From Agaribacterium sp. ZY112 (lineage in GTDB: Bacteria; Pseudomonadota; Gammaproteobacteria; Pseudomonadales; Cellvibrionaceae), in the NCBI RefSeq assembly GCF_041346925.1, contig NZ_CP166840.1, positions 2,661,001 through 2,725,000 of the forward strand: a stretch of DNA of 64,000 nucleotides, written 5' to 3'. Below are positions 20,794 through 30,753 of this stretch, piece by piece; within the stretch, counting starts at the first letter, position 1; each line of letters begins with the position of its first letter. Under the pieces are notes generated by a model, which saw nothing but the letters and a program-made list of their open reading frames with translations, was not told the DNA's origin and did no database searches. A program made the position numbers and the translations under genes.

Positions 20794-23700
20794 ATGAAGC
20801 TTAATACGAAAAAGGCCTTACTGAGTACCAGTATTGCCTTGTCTTCAGCGTCTATGGTTGCGCTTAGTAGTTCAGCTTATAGCGAAACGATAATCGTTGA
20901 AGCCGAATCTTTTATTAGTGCTGGCGGCACTTATGCTGATGGGCAAACAAACCCTGTCAGTATTTATAGTGTTAATGGTGTATCGGCAATTAACTGGATA
21001 AACAACGGTGACTACGTTGATTTTAGTGTGGATGCAGCTGGTGGCGAATACGACGTTGAGTACCTTGTAGGTACCAGTGTTGCGGCAAACGCGAATATCG
21101 AATTCCTTTTAAATCAAGGCGGCTCTTGGGTGAGCCAAGGCACTGTTGCGGTACCTTTGGGTAACTGGGATGACTTCCAGCCTTTAGCATTGAGCGGTAA
21201 GGTGATTTTGCCTGCAGGGACCTCACAAATTAGATTGCAAGCGGTAGGTGCTAATTGGCAGTGGAATATGGATTCATTTTCATTGACGTCCACTTCGGCT
21301 CCTTCTCCTTCTCCTTCTCCTTCATCTAATCCAGACCCTATTGGTAGTGTTATCGTTGAAGCTGAAGATTTTTTTGCTACGGATACAACAGGATCGGGTG
21401 ATTCAGTCGTTGGTTTTGGTACAACGAATACGGGTATTAATTGGAATACCTCAGGTGACTGGGCTGATTACAATGTGACTTTTGACGCTCCGGGTGAGTA
21501 CAGTGTCACTCTTGCCGCCGGTACGCCGATGAATGGCGATTTAAACGCTGCGGTTTCACTTTCAGGCTCTACTGTTTCAGGTTCAATTAACACCACAGCA
21601 GGCTGGGATTCCTATGAAACATTTGATTTAGATGGCACGCTTACAGTCCCGACAGCCGGCACTTATACAGTACGACTAGAAAGCTCTGGTACTCAAAAGT
21701 GGCAGTGGAATGCTGACAAGTTCACATTTATCTATGAAGGTTCAGTAACAGAGCCATCGCCGTCACCTTCACCATCGCCATCGCCATCGCCATCGCCATC
21801 GCCATCGCCGATTGCCTCTCCATCACCTTCACCGTCACCGATTGCCTCTCCATCACCTTCACCGTCACCGATAGCGTCTCCATCGCCTTCACCTGGTGAG
21901 GATGACTTTTATCACGACGGTAATGGTTTGCTATGGAGCCGTGTTGATGGCGCGAGCAACTTCATTGGAAATGACGGATACGTTGCTGAGCCACAGGCTT
22001 ATTTGGTCACGGCGGACCTTCTTGAAACTGAAGATTCCATTCGTGGAGACTCAACTGAGGTGTTCTTCGGTGAGATCTATGATGCCGATGGTGATATCTC
22101 TTTCTATGAGAACATTGATGACAATGTACGTCTGTACATCAATGATCAACTAGTACTCTCAAACGACAGCTGGGAAAACGCCTCACAAACTTCTAATCTG
22201 AACATTACTCCAGGTTGGAATAAATTTGAATTGCGCCTTGGTAATGCCGATGGCGGTAGTGGTGCGGTAGCCGACCCTGGCTTTGCTATTGATGTTAACG
22301 GTGGCACGAACTTTGTCCACCCAAGTGCGATTGCTGGAAATATCTTCCGTTCTGCAGGCAACGTCGTTCGCGATCCGATTCTTCCTCCTCCGGGCGGCAT
22401 TTTGATCGAGCTTGAAGACTTTGATGCAACGGGCACTACCGGTCGAGTTGGTGGCGACAACGTAGAAGGTTTTGCTAGCACTGGTACTGGTGTTAACTGG
22501 GTGACCAATGGTGATTGGGGTGACTATCACAACGTTTACCTCGAAGCGGGCACGTACCGTTCTTTCATTACGGCAGCAACGGGTAGTGATGGTAGTTATG
22601 GGGCGCGTATCGAGCTAGATGGCTGGCCTGTTGCTTGGGGCTACTTTAGCCACACCGGTGGTTATGAATCCCCACTTGAAGTCGAGCTTTACGGTGGTGA
22701 CTTTGTTGTTGAGCAAAACGGTACTTACACCTTGCGCGTTCAAGCAGTTGGCGGTTCAAATTGGCAGTGGAGTGGCGATAACATTCGTTTAGCTAAAGTA
22801 AGCGACAACGCTATTCGCCCAATGCCTGTATACAATCCAGCGGATCACTTGGTTTCAGAAATTCAGGGGCCTACTACGGGTCTTCAGTATTTGAAAGAAC
22901 CTGTAACTATTCCTGCTGCGAATAAAGTATTGAAGTCTGATGTTTGGTACACCTACGCACAAAATAGTGAGCTTGAGGGGTATAGCATTGAAGAGTTTGG
23001 GGCGACCGGTTCATTCTGGGGCCATCCTCCTGAGCATGACTTTTACGATGATGCGACTATTGTTGAGTGGGCCGATCTAGTTGAGGGTTTCCAAGGCATG
23101 GGCATTGAATACACCGCACGTGGTGAATTCGACTGGGGCTTCCGTTGGGTGACAGAGTACCTAACTAACCCAGAGCCGCACTATGTGAAGACGCTTGATG
23201 ATCGCAATGTACGAATGACCTTTATGGGTTACCTCTCGCACAATGGTTATAACAACAACTGGTTAAGTAATCACAGCCCAGCTTTTGTTCCACACCTGAA
23301 ATCACAGGTTGATCAGCTGCTTAAAGCGAACCCTGATAAGTTGATGTTTGATACTCAAACAAACTCAACACGTACAACGGATATGCGCACCTTTGGTGGT
23401 GACTTTTCAGAGTACGCGATGCAGAACTTCCGCGTGTGGTTAAGCAAGAAGTATGGTCCTGTTCAGCTTGCAGCGATGGGTATTGCTGACATCAATACGT
23501 TTGACTATGCCGAGTTTTTGATTGATCAAGGTGTCACTCATACTACATGGACAAATGCCGGTAATACCATCACTGGTAATATCCCGATGCTTGAAGATTT
23601 CATCTACTTTAACCGCGATGTATGGAACCAGAAGTTTGCTGAAGTAACAGATTACATCCGAGTACAACGCCCTAACATTGAAATTGGTGCGAGTACCCAG

Positions 23701-24696
23701 TTGTTTGAGTCACGTGGTTACCTCTTTAACGAGAATATCACTTTCTTAGCGAATGAACTGTTCCTAGATATGAAGTTGCCGCTTACCGAGTTGCCAACGA
23801 ATATTATTGCTCAATTTAAAGCTGCCGAAGCCGTTGGAAAAACGCTAGCGTATTTCCCGTATCCTTCACAGTTCAGTAAGTTACGTGATGAGGATGCACC
23901 TCGTTACGGTCGTGGTTGGGTCACGCTAGCCTATGCGTATGGTGGTCTGTTCTCCATTCCTGCCAATGTGTGGATTGGTGCAGCTGATACGAATACTTGG
24001 TCACCAGGTGCTGAAAACTACGCCGATATCTATCGTTTTGTTCGTGATCAAGAGCATTTGTTCGACGGTTACGACTCATATTCAAAAGTGGGTGTTGTTC
24101 ACGCTATGTATTCGTCAATGAAGGCTAACTTACTTAATGGCGGTAATCAGATTTTGTCGAGTACCTCACTGTTGACGAAAAACAACATTAATTTTGATAT
24201 GTTGGTATTCGGTGATGAAGGTTATCAAGTTGTACCTCGTCAGGCCGACTTTGATAAGTTTGATCATATATTCTACGACGGTGATCTTAACTTTCTAAAT
24301 GATGCACAGCGTGCATTGCTTGACGCACAGGGCAGTAAAGTACGTCACATTGGTCAGCGCAATACCGTTGATGGTATTCAGATCAACGTTAGTGTTAACG
24401 GCAGTGTTTCTAACGAAACCGTATCAGCGGTATCTCGTGTTCATGAAACTAACGCAAGCGCACCGTACGTTGTTCACTTGATCAATCGTCCATTCGTTAA
24501 TGGTGTTACACCAATGCTTGATAATGTAGAAATTGCCATTCCTCAGGATTATTTCCCTGCGGCTGTGACTTCTGCGACCTTGCATTTACCAGACGGTTCA
24601 AGCACGCCTCTAAGCCTATCTACCAATGCTAATGGTGATACGACAGTGGTTGTGAATGATCTAGAAGTGTGGGGGATGTTAGAGCTAGGTCACTAG
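20794..24696 (+). CDS. Secreted glycoside hydrolase candidate, paralogue 2 (CBM6-CBM6-PA14-CBM6-catalytic)
   Basis: 1300 residues. The ATG at 20794 follows TTGGAGCT; an in-frame upstream ATG at 20722 is rejected because it precedes the conserved leader and the signal peptide. Sec signal ~1-30 (no lipobox, ends SSSAYSET). CBM6 modules at ~32-165 and ~183-318, linkers of PSPSPSP, PA14-like at ~368-525, a third CBM6-like at ~536-670, and the ~625-residue catalytic-like region at ~673-1300. From the PA14 domain onward it is nearly the same protein as paralogue 1, and stretches of DNA are almost identical. It is released rather than membrane-anchored. The family hypothesis is the same as for paralogue 1. 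Confidence 0.75.
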   Translation: MKLNTKKALLSTSIALSSASMVALSSSAYSETIIVEAESFISAGGTYADGQTNPVSIYSVNGVSAINWINNGDYVDFSVDAAGGEYDVEYLVGTSVAANANIEFLLNQGGSWVSQGTVAVPLGNWDDFQPLALSGKVILPAGTSQIRLQAVGANWQWNMDSFSLTSTSAPSPSPSPSSNPDPIGSVIVEAEDFFATDTTGSGDSVVGFGTTNTGINWNTSGDWADYNVTFDAPGEYSVTLAAGTPMNGDLNAAVSLSGSTVSGSINTTAGWDSYETFDLDGTLTVPTAGTYTVRLESSGTQKWQWNADKFTFIYEGSVTEPSPSPSPSPSPSPSPSPSPIASPSPSPSPIASPSPSPSPIASPSPSPGEDDFYHDGNGLLWSRVDGASNFIGNDGYVAEPQAYLVTADLLETEDSIRGDSTEVFFGEIYDADGDISFYENIDDNVRLYINDQLVLSNDSWENASQTSNLNITPGWNKFELRLGNADGGSGAVADPGFAIDVNGGTNFVHPSAIAGNIFRSAGNVVRDPILPPPGGILIELEDFDATGTTGRVGGDNVEGFASTGTGVNWVTNGDWGDYHNVYLEAGTYRSFITAATGSDGSYGARIELDGWPVAWGYFSHTGGYESPLEVELYGGDFVVEQNGTYTLRVQAVGGSNWQWSGDNIRLAKVSDNAIRPMPVYNPADHLVSEIQGPTTGLQYLKEPVTIPAANKVLKSDVWYTYAQNSELEGYSIEEFGATGSFWGHPPEHDFYDDATIVEWADLVEGFQGMGIEYTARGEFDWGFRWVTEYLTNPEPHYVKTLDDRNVRMTFMGYLSHNGYNNNWLSNHSPAFVPHLKSQVDQLLKANPDKLMFDTQTNSTRTTDMRTFGGDFSEYAMQNFRVWLSKKYGPVQLAAMGIADINTFDYAEFLIDQGVTHTTWTNAGNTITGNIPMLEDFIYFNRDVWNQKFAEVTDYIRVQRPNIEIGASTQLFESRGYLFNENITFLANELFLDMKLPLTELPTNIIAQFKAAEAVGKTLAYFPYPSQFSKLRDEDAPRYGRGWVTLAYAYGGLFSIPANVWIGAADTNTWSPGAENYADIYRFVRDQEHLFDGYDSYSKVGVVHAMYSSMKANLLNGGNQILSSTSLLTKNNINFDMLVFGDEGYQVVPRQADFDKFDHIFYDGDLNFLNDAQRALLDAQGSKVRHIGQRNTVDGIQINVSVNGSVSNETVSAVSRVHETNASAPYVVHLINRPFVNGVTPMLDNVEIAIPQDYFPAAVTSATLHLPDGSSTPLSLSTNANGDTTVVVNDLEVWGMLELGH
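21750..21896 (+). repeat. Pro-Ser linker repeats in paralogue 2
   Basis: Short runs of SP dipeptides followed by repeats of PIASPSPSPS. The DNA is built from CATCGC and TCACCT type hexamers. It is a coding spacer between the second CBM6 and the PA14-like domain. Confidence 0.85.
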
Positions 24697-25387
24697 TTTT
24701 AAAGCATAATAAAAAGATCTAAAGGGCCTCAATAGAGGCCCTTTTTTGTTTTTTATCTTTTATTGGGGGAGGGGCCTTATTGTAAATAAGGGGTCAAAAA
24801 ACAGCATTTATTTAATTGTTTTTATCATGGTTTTGATCTTTTGGGCTTGTTGTTCGGCCTGCTTTTATCCAGGGTTTATATTTAAAACCGTCGTTTATAT
24901 TAGGCTGGTTCTTTAGTTTTATGTGTTTTGGGGGGAGGCTGAATTAGGTTTAACTTTCTGTTTATTGCCGCTTAAGTAAAAGTCAGCCATTGGTATGGTA
25001 TTGCGGTTTTATGTGTTTGTTGACTGGCATATTACTTTTGACATGCTAGGTTTTAGTTTCTGTTTGTTAACAATTAACAGTTAAATGAAGTCAAGCAGTT
25101 GGTGAATGTGTTATCGCGCTGGATTTTATTGAAATAATTTAACGTCAAATCACAGGGAATGTGGATTTACCCACTCGGGGTGTTGTATCTATAGTGAGAA
25201 ATACGATCTTATTCTCTTTTTAAACTTCATTTAATAGTCAAAATGAAAGTTTAAATGCTGTGCTTAACGGTACGCTGTTGTTTGTATGGGTTATGTTGTC
25301 GACATGCTAAGTTGGTATCCGTAAAGGTTGTAAGCGGAAGATAACGATAAAAATAATTATTAACCTATCAATCAATATGGAGCTTTT
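24697..25387. promoter_or_regulatory. Terminator and duplicated regulatory leader before paralogue 3
   Basis: 690 bp without a gene. The 25090-25387 part repeats the architecture upstream of paralogue 2, including ACCC-ACTC-GGGG and the TACGCTGTTGTTTGTAT motif. The part between ~24750 and ~25085 is not obviously shared. A long structured 5' leader or a set of operator sites copied along with the gene would explain it. Confidence 0.6.
24721..24747 (+). terminator. Terminator of paralogue 2
   Basis: GGGCCTC / GAGGCCC stem, loop AATA, six T, in the same sequence context as the terminator at 20247. Confidence 0.92.
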
Positions 25388-28300
25388 ATGAAGCTTAATA
25401 CTAAGAGGACGTTGCTGAGAACGTGTATAGCATTGTCTTCGGTGTCAATTTTTTCGTTTAGCAGCTTAGCGTCAAGTGAAACCCTAGATGTTGAAGCTGA
25501 ATCTTTTTCTAATTTCGGCGGTACCTATGCCGACGGTAACCCCAGTCAGCCAGACCCAGTTAATGTCTATAGTGTTAATGGTGAAACGGCGATTAATTTT
25601 GTAAACAACGGTGATTATGTTGATTACAGTATCAATGCGGTTGGTGGCATTTATGAGGTTGAATATCTGGTAGGCACTAACATTGCCTCGAACTCAAATA
25701 TTGAGTTGCTTGTGAACCAAAATGGTTCTTGGGTAAGTCAGGGCACTGTCGCAGTCCCTCAAACTGGTTGGGATAATTTTCAAGCTTTAAAAGCCAGTCA
25801 CGACGTTAATCTAGCGAGCGGCACTTCACAATTACGCCTGCAGGGTGTGGGTGCCAATTGGCAGTGGAATTTGGAATCATTTTCATTGACTTCAGTGGCA
25901 ACGGTAACACCTCCTCCAACAGTGACACCTCCTCCTTCAGGCGGCAGTTCGGTCACGGTTGAAGGTGAGGACTTTCTTGATACTGGCGGCGCAGGTGGCG
26001 GTTTTACAACGCGCACTTGGGGCGGTACGCGAGTTATTGCAAACGGGGTTCAGACTGGAGACTGGGCTGATTATGGGGTGATCTTTCCTGCGACAGGTAA
26101 TTATGACTTTAGCGCCGTTATTTCTTCTGTAGCGGCAAATGATAATGGCATAAATGTGTACATTGATAATGTGCTTGTTGCCTCGTCTCCTATATCGGGT
26201 TCAAATTACAATGATTTCGCGGATACCCTAATTGGCTCTGGCATTTCGGTTACTGAGGGGATTCATACGGTTAGGCTTGAATCAACCAGCAGTGTTAATA
26301 AATGGAACTGGTATGTAGATAGTTTTACCTTCTCGCAAACTGGGGCTGCTTCAAGCCCGACGCCAACACCGAGCGTTACACCAACACCCACAGTGTCATC
26401 TACGCCTGAGCCAGATGGTCAAACGGCTTATACAAGTCACGCGATTCCAGGTTCTGTAGAAGCGGAAGATTTTGATAATGGCGGGGCAGGTGTTGCTTAT
26501 AGTGATACTTCTAATGGCAACTCCGGTAACGCATATCGAAGTGGAGAAAGTGTCGATATTCAAAGCACGTCGGACAGTGGTGGTGGGTTTAATGTCGGTT
26601 GGATCGCTGGAAGTGAGTGGTTGGAATACACCATCGCTAATGTAGCGGCCGGTAGTTATGATATTGATCTTCGTATCGCCGCCAACGGTACGGGTTCTGG
26701 TAAAGGTGTTGTTGTTAAATTAGGCAATCAGACACTCGGTACAGCCTCCTTTAGTGGTACAGGTGGGTGGCAGTCTTGGCAGACTGTGAGCTTAAATAAT
26801 GTCGCTATTAGTGGTGGTTCGAATCAAGTACTTCGCCTAGAAATGATAGGTGGTGGTTTTAACCTAAACTGGCTTGAATTTAGTCGCTCCAGTGGTGTTA
26901 CACCATCACCGTCTGTCTCTATTTTGCCCTCACCGTCACCCTCTCCAACAATACCTGTAGGCAATCCTCTTGTGCTTGAGATGGAGAGCTTCACGTCGAC
27001 CGGGACTGTTGGTCGAGTCGGTGGTGATAGTGTTGATGGTTTTGGCAAAACGGCTACCGGTGTTAACTGGGTAACCAATGGTGATTACGGCAACTACAAC
27101 GTCAACTTCCCTCAGTCGGGCACTTACCGAGCGTATTTCACATACTCTGCACCGGCCGGTAGCTATGGTGTGCGTGTCGATCTAGAAGGTTCTCCTAGCG
27201 CATGGGCGTATTTTGCCGATACCGGTAGCTGGGACATTGCCGCAGAGGTTGAGCTTTATGGCGGCGACTTAGTAGTGAAAAATGCAGGCACACATTCGAT
27301 TCGTGTTGAGGCGATTGGAGGTTCAGATTGGCAGTGGAGCGGTGACAAAGTTAGATTTGTTCGTGTTAGTGGCAGCACTTCAGCGCCTTCAGCAATCTAT
27401 AACCCAAATGAACATACGGTTTCAGCTATTCAAGGCCCTGCAACGGGTTTGCAGTATTTGAAAGCGCCAGTTCAAATCCCGACAGCCAACAAGGTTCTTA
27501 AATCGGATGTTTGGTATACCTATCCTCAGAATCAGGATCAGCCTGGTTATGGCAACTTTGGCGCGACTGGTTCCTTCTGGGGACACCCACCTGAGAGCAA
27601 GTTCTACGACAATGCCACCATTAATGAGTGGGTTGACTTGGTGGATGGTTATCAAAATAACGACGATCTTGAATATACCGCACGTGGTGAGTTCGATTGG
27701 GGCTTCCGCTGGTTTACTGAATATACCAAGAACCCTCAGCCACATTATGTTCGATCGCTTGACGACCGCATGGTACGAATGACCTTTATGGGGTATCACA
27801 GCCATGAAGGTTACAACAATAACTGGTTGAGTAATCACAGCCCGGCATTTGTCCCTTTTTATAAGTCGCAGGTGGATCAGTTACTTAAAGCGAATCCTGA
27901 TAAGTTGATGTTTGATACACAAACCAATTCAACGCGTACGACGGATATGCGTACCTTTGGTGGAGACTTCTCAGAATACGCAATGGAAAACTTCCGCGTA
28001 TGGCTTGGTAAGAAGTATAACAACGCTGAACTATCGGCCTTGGGTATTAATAATATCAATACCTTTGACTATGGTGAGTTTTTAAGAGGCAAGGGCATTA
28101 GTCATACCGATTGGACCAACGCCGGTAATACCATCACCGGTAATATTCCTTTACTTGAGGATTTTATCTACTTTAACCGCGATGTCTGGAACCAGAAATT
28201 TAGCGAAGTATTGGATTATATTCGTCAGAAGCGCCCAGACATTGCCATCGGTGCAAGTACCCAATTGTTTGAATCTCGCGGCTATCTCTTTAACGAGAAT

Positions 28301-29260
28301 ATTACCTTCTTAGCCAATGAATTGTTCCTAGATATGCAGCTACCTTTAACGCAGTTGCCGACCAACATCGTGGCTCAATTTAAAGCCGCTCAGGCGGTTG
28401 GTAAGCCCCTTGCGTACTTCCCATACCCATCGGAGTTTGCCAAGCTTCGTGATCAAAACGCGCCTCGTTATGGCCGTGGTTGGGTTGCGCAGGCTTATGC
28501 CTACGGTGGGCTGTTCTCGATTCCTGCCAATGTTTGGATCGGTGCGGCTGATACCAATACCTGGTCGCCAGGTGCTGACAACTATCGTGATATTTACCAG
28601 TTTGTGCGTGCACAACGTACTTTGCTTGATAACTACACTTCGTATTCAAAGGTGGGGTTAGTGCACGCCATGTATTCATCCATGAAAGCTAACTTGCTTA
28701 ATGGTGGTAATCAGGTCTTAGCAAGTACTCGGCTTTTAACGGAAGATAACGTCAACTTTGATTTGTTAGTTTTCGGTGATGAAGGCTATGAGGTTGTGCC
28801 TCGTGCCGCCGACTTTAATAAGTTTGATCATATTGTGTACGACGGTGATCTTAACTTACTGACTTCGGCACAGCGTGCGGTACTTGATGCCCAAGGGAGT
28901 AAAGTCCGTCATATTGGGCAAGTTGGTACGCTATCGGGCTTGGCAATTAATGTGAGTATCAATGGAGCAGTTTCTAATGAAGCAGTATCTGCGGTATCTC
29001 GTATTCATGAAACCAATAGCAATGCGCCTTATGTACTGCACTTGATTAATCGTCCGTTTGCCAACGGGGCAACGCCCGTTCTTAATGGTGTTGAAGTAGC
29101 GATTCCGCAAGGCTATTTCCCAGAAGACGTGACAACGGCAACCTTGCACTTGCCAAATGGCAACAGCACTAACTTGCCGGTCTTCACTAATGCTAATGGA
29201 GAGCAGGTGGTCGCTGTCGATGATCTTGAAGTGTGGGGTATTTTAGAGCTAGGTCACTAG
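25388..29260 (+). CDS. Secreted glycoside hydrolase candidate, paralogue 3 (four CBM modules, no PA14)
   Basis: 1290 residues; the ATG follows ATGGAGCTTTT. Sec signal ~1-29. Modules: CBM6 (~32-165), a CBM of the VEGEDF...TTRTWGG type (~190-318), CBM6 (~352-505, like the first CBM of the protein at 10316), a CBM6-like module (~528-665) shared with paralogues 1 and 2, then the ~620-residue catalytic-like region (~669-1290). It lacks the PA14-like domain of its two sisters and is the most diverged, but every conserved block is kept (GEFDWGFRWF, DKLMFDTQTNSTRTTDMR, GASTQLFESRG, final DDLEVWGILELGH). Same family hypothesis as paralogue 1. Confidence 0.75.
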   Translation: MKLNTKRTLLRTCIALSSVSIFSFSSLASSETLDVEAESFSNFGGTYADGNPSQPDPVNVYSVNGETAINFVNNGDYVDYSINAVGGIYEVEYLVGTNIASNSNIELLVNQNGSWVSQGTVAVPQTGWDNFQALKASHDVNLASGTSQLRLQGVGANWQWNLESFSLTSVATVTPPPTVTPPPSGGSSVTVEGEDFLDTGGAGGGFTTRTWGGTRVIANGVQTGDWADYGVIFPATGNYDFSAVISSVAANDNGINVYIDNVLVASSPISGSNYNDFADTLIGSGISVTEGIHTVRLESTSSVNKWNWYVDSFTFSQTGAASSPTPTPSVTPTPTVSSTPEPDGQTAYTSHAIPGSVEAEDFDNGGAGVAYSDTSNGNSGNAYRSGESVDIQSTSDSGGGFNVGWIAGSEWLEYTIANVAAGSYDIDLRIAANGTGSGKGVVVKLGNQTLGTASFSGTGGWQSWQTVSLNNVAISGGSNQVLRLEMIGGGFNLNWLEFSRSSGVTPSPSVSILPSPSPSPTIPVGNPLVLEMESFTSTGTVGRVGGDSVDGFGKTATGVNWVTNGDYGNYNVNFPQSGTYRAYFTYSAPAGSYGVRVDLEGSPSAWAYFADTGSWDIAAEVELYGGDLVVKNAGTHSIRVEAIGGSDWQWSGDKVRFVRVSGSTSAPSAIYNPNEHTVSAIQGPATGLQYLKAPVQIPTANKVLKSDVWYTYPQNQDQPGYGNFGATGSFWGHPPESKFYDNATINEWVDLVDGYQNNDDLEYTARGEFDWGFRWFTEYTKNPQPHYVRSLDDRMVRMTFMGYHSHEGYNNNWLSNHSPAFVPFYKSQVDQLLKANPDKLMFDTQTNSTRTTDMRTFGGDFSEYAMENFRVWLGKKYNNAELSALGINNINTFDYGEFLRGKGISHTDWTNAGNTITGNIPLLEDFIYFNRDVWNQKFSEVLDYIRQKRPDIAIGASTQLFESRGYLFNENITFLANELFLDMQLPLTQLPTNIVAQFKAAQAVGKPLAYFPYPSEFAKLRDQNAPRYGRGWVAQAYAYGGLFSIPANVWIGAADTNTWSPGADNYRDIYQFVRAQRTLLDNYTSYSKVGLVHAMYSSMKANLLNGGNQVLASTRLLTEDNVNFDLLVFGDEGYEVVPRAADFNKFDHIVYDGDLNLLTSAQRAVLDAQGSKVRHIGQVGTLSGLAINVSINGAVSNEAVSAVSRIHETNSNAPYVLHLINRPFANGATPVLNGVEVAIPQGYFPEDVTTATLHLPNGNSTNLPVFTNANGEQVVAVDDLEVWGILELGH

Positions 29261-29283
29261 CTTTAAAGCCACATTGTTAGATG

Positions 29284-29312
29284 AAAAGGGGCCTTTGTAG
29301 GCCCCTTTTTTT
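29284..29312 (+). terminator. Terminator of paralogue 3
   Basis: GGGGCC / GGCCCC stem with TTTGTA loop, preceded by A4 and followed by seven T. Confidence 0.9.
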
Positions 29313-29410
29313 GTAGCTACAAAAGCCTCGTCTACACTGTAAGTCAGACTATTAACGGGCGATATACAGCTGGAAGGAGCTTGAGTGCGACAACAGGGAG
29401 GCTTAATTTT

Positions 29411-30718
29411 GTGAGTGCGTATTGGCACTATTTGGCAGAAGCTGCAGTAAGTATATCGATCTTGGCGGCAAAAGAGTTGCGTACAGATGATGGCTGTACT
29501 CTAGCTGCAGGCGCAGAGCCTGGGGTTGATTTCATTGAAGCGTGCGCAGAGTGTTATGAGGCGGAGCAGATTGAACAGCTGTTCTGTTTAGAATTGCCCT
29601 ATGATGATCGCGCATTAGAAAGCGATCTAATGAGCTATATTCGCAGCAATACGACCTTTAACGAGCTTTTTAACCCTATTGAACATAAGCACTATCTAGT
29701 CACGGGCTTAGCGTTGTTGGTGAGTCGCCCAGCACTGGCTTTTCGATTGGCGATTTTGAAGGCTTGCCTGCCTTTTGAGTACCAGCGTACTATCTTTTGT
29801 TTGTCTTTGGCTATCTTTGAGAGCAAGTACTGCGAGCGAACGGGGCGCGAATTTGAAGACCTTTTTCTAAGTGTGTTGTGTCACGATATTGGTTTGCTTG
29901 ATGTTAATCCCCATTTCACGCGCTTAGATCACGATCCTCGTTCATCGATAGACGACAGCGATGGTTATTACAGCCATGTACACCATGGTGCGGGTTTTAT
30001 TGCTCGCTGGGCAAATGTCTCTGAGGTGGTTCTACGTTCAGTCACCCAGCACCACGAAATAATGGATGGCACGGGTTATCCTTCTGGCCTTGCTGGTAAT
30101 CAGCTAGCGGAGTTCGGTCAGCATATTAATCTTTACGATACGCTTTACTCCATTTTCCATAAAAACTACCTGCCTTTAAATAAGTCCTTGGCGGATTTAA
30201 AACCGGTGATTGAAATTAATGCGGTGACGCATTTTGGCGCTGTCGCTACGCGGCTGATGGACTTGCTAAATAGTGCTAGCCGTAGCCCAAACGTTTTTTT
30301 TAAGGAGGATGAGCTAGAAAAAATTGAGGCGGATACTGACAGCATGGCGGTGTATATCGAGAAAGCGATGGCCGTTATTCAAGGGTTTACAGGTTCGGTG
30401 GGTTTTCGCCATGATGATAGGGCTCTATTTGCCTTGCAGAATAGCTTTATTCATATATCACTGGCCTATTACCGTTTGCGTGCATTACGTGAAGAGGCCT
30501 TGCAGGCTTGTGCAATCGATTCAGATGAGGGCTATTTGTGTCATGCGCGTGCCCTTGAGGATAACTTCTTGTCAATGAGGGAAATTATTTTCCATATCAA
30601 CAAGTTCTTATATCGTTTGAAACTCTATCGCTCAGGGACACGCTTGGAGTTAATTCGAGAGGCTGCAGAGAAGGCAGTTGATGATCTAGCTAAGTTAACG
30701 GTTAAGCTCATCCGTTAA
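29411..30718 (+). CDS. HD-GYP domain protein, probable c-di-GMP phosphodiesterase
   Basis: 435 residues from the GTG at 29411, chosen because GGGAGG lies 9 bp before it. A TTG at 29381 would add 10 residues but sits directly against its ribosome binding site. The metal motif HDIG, a second His pair, and HHEIMDGTGYPSGL (the HHExxDGxGYP signature that defines HD-GYP) lie at ~165-245. The N-terminal ~140 residues match no domain I know and may be a sensor. The C-terminal ~150 residues are helical. It would hydrolyse cyclic di-GMP, linking motility and biofilm state to the neighbouring enzymes only by position. Confidence 0.88.
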   Translation: MSAYWHYLAEAAVSISILAAKELRTDDGCTLAAGAEPGVDFIEACAECYEAEQIEQLFCLELPYDDRALESDLMSYIRSNTTFNELFNPIEHKHYLVTGLALLVSRPALAFRLAILKACLPFEYQRTIFCLSLAIFESKYCERTGREFEDLFLSVLCHDIGLLDVNPHFTRLDHDPRSSIDDSDGYYSHVHHGAGFIARWANVSEVVLRSVTQHHEIMDGTGYPSGLAGNQLAEFGQHINLYDTLYSIFHKNYLPLNKSLADLKPVIEINAVTHFGAVATRLMDLLNSASRSPNVFFKEDELEKIEADTDSMAVYIEKAMAVIQGFTGSVGFRHDDRALFALQNSFIHISLAYYRLRALREEALQACAIDSDEGYLCHARALEDNFLSMREIIFHINKFLYRLKLYRSGTRLELIREAAEKAVDDLAKLTVKLIR

Positions 30719-30753
30719 GCCTTTTGAAACTATTTAAACCCTATCTAGAGCTT

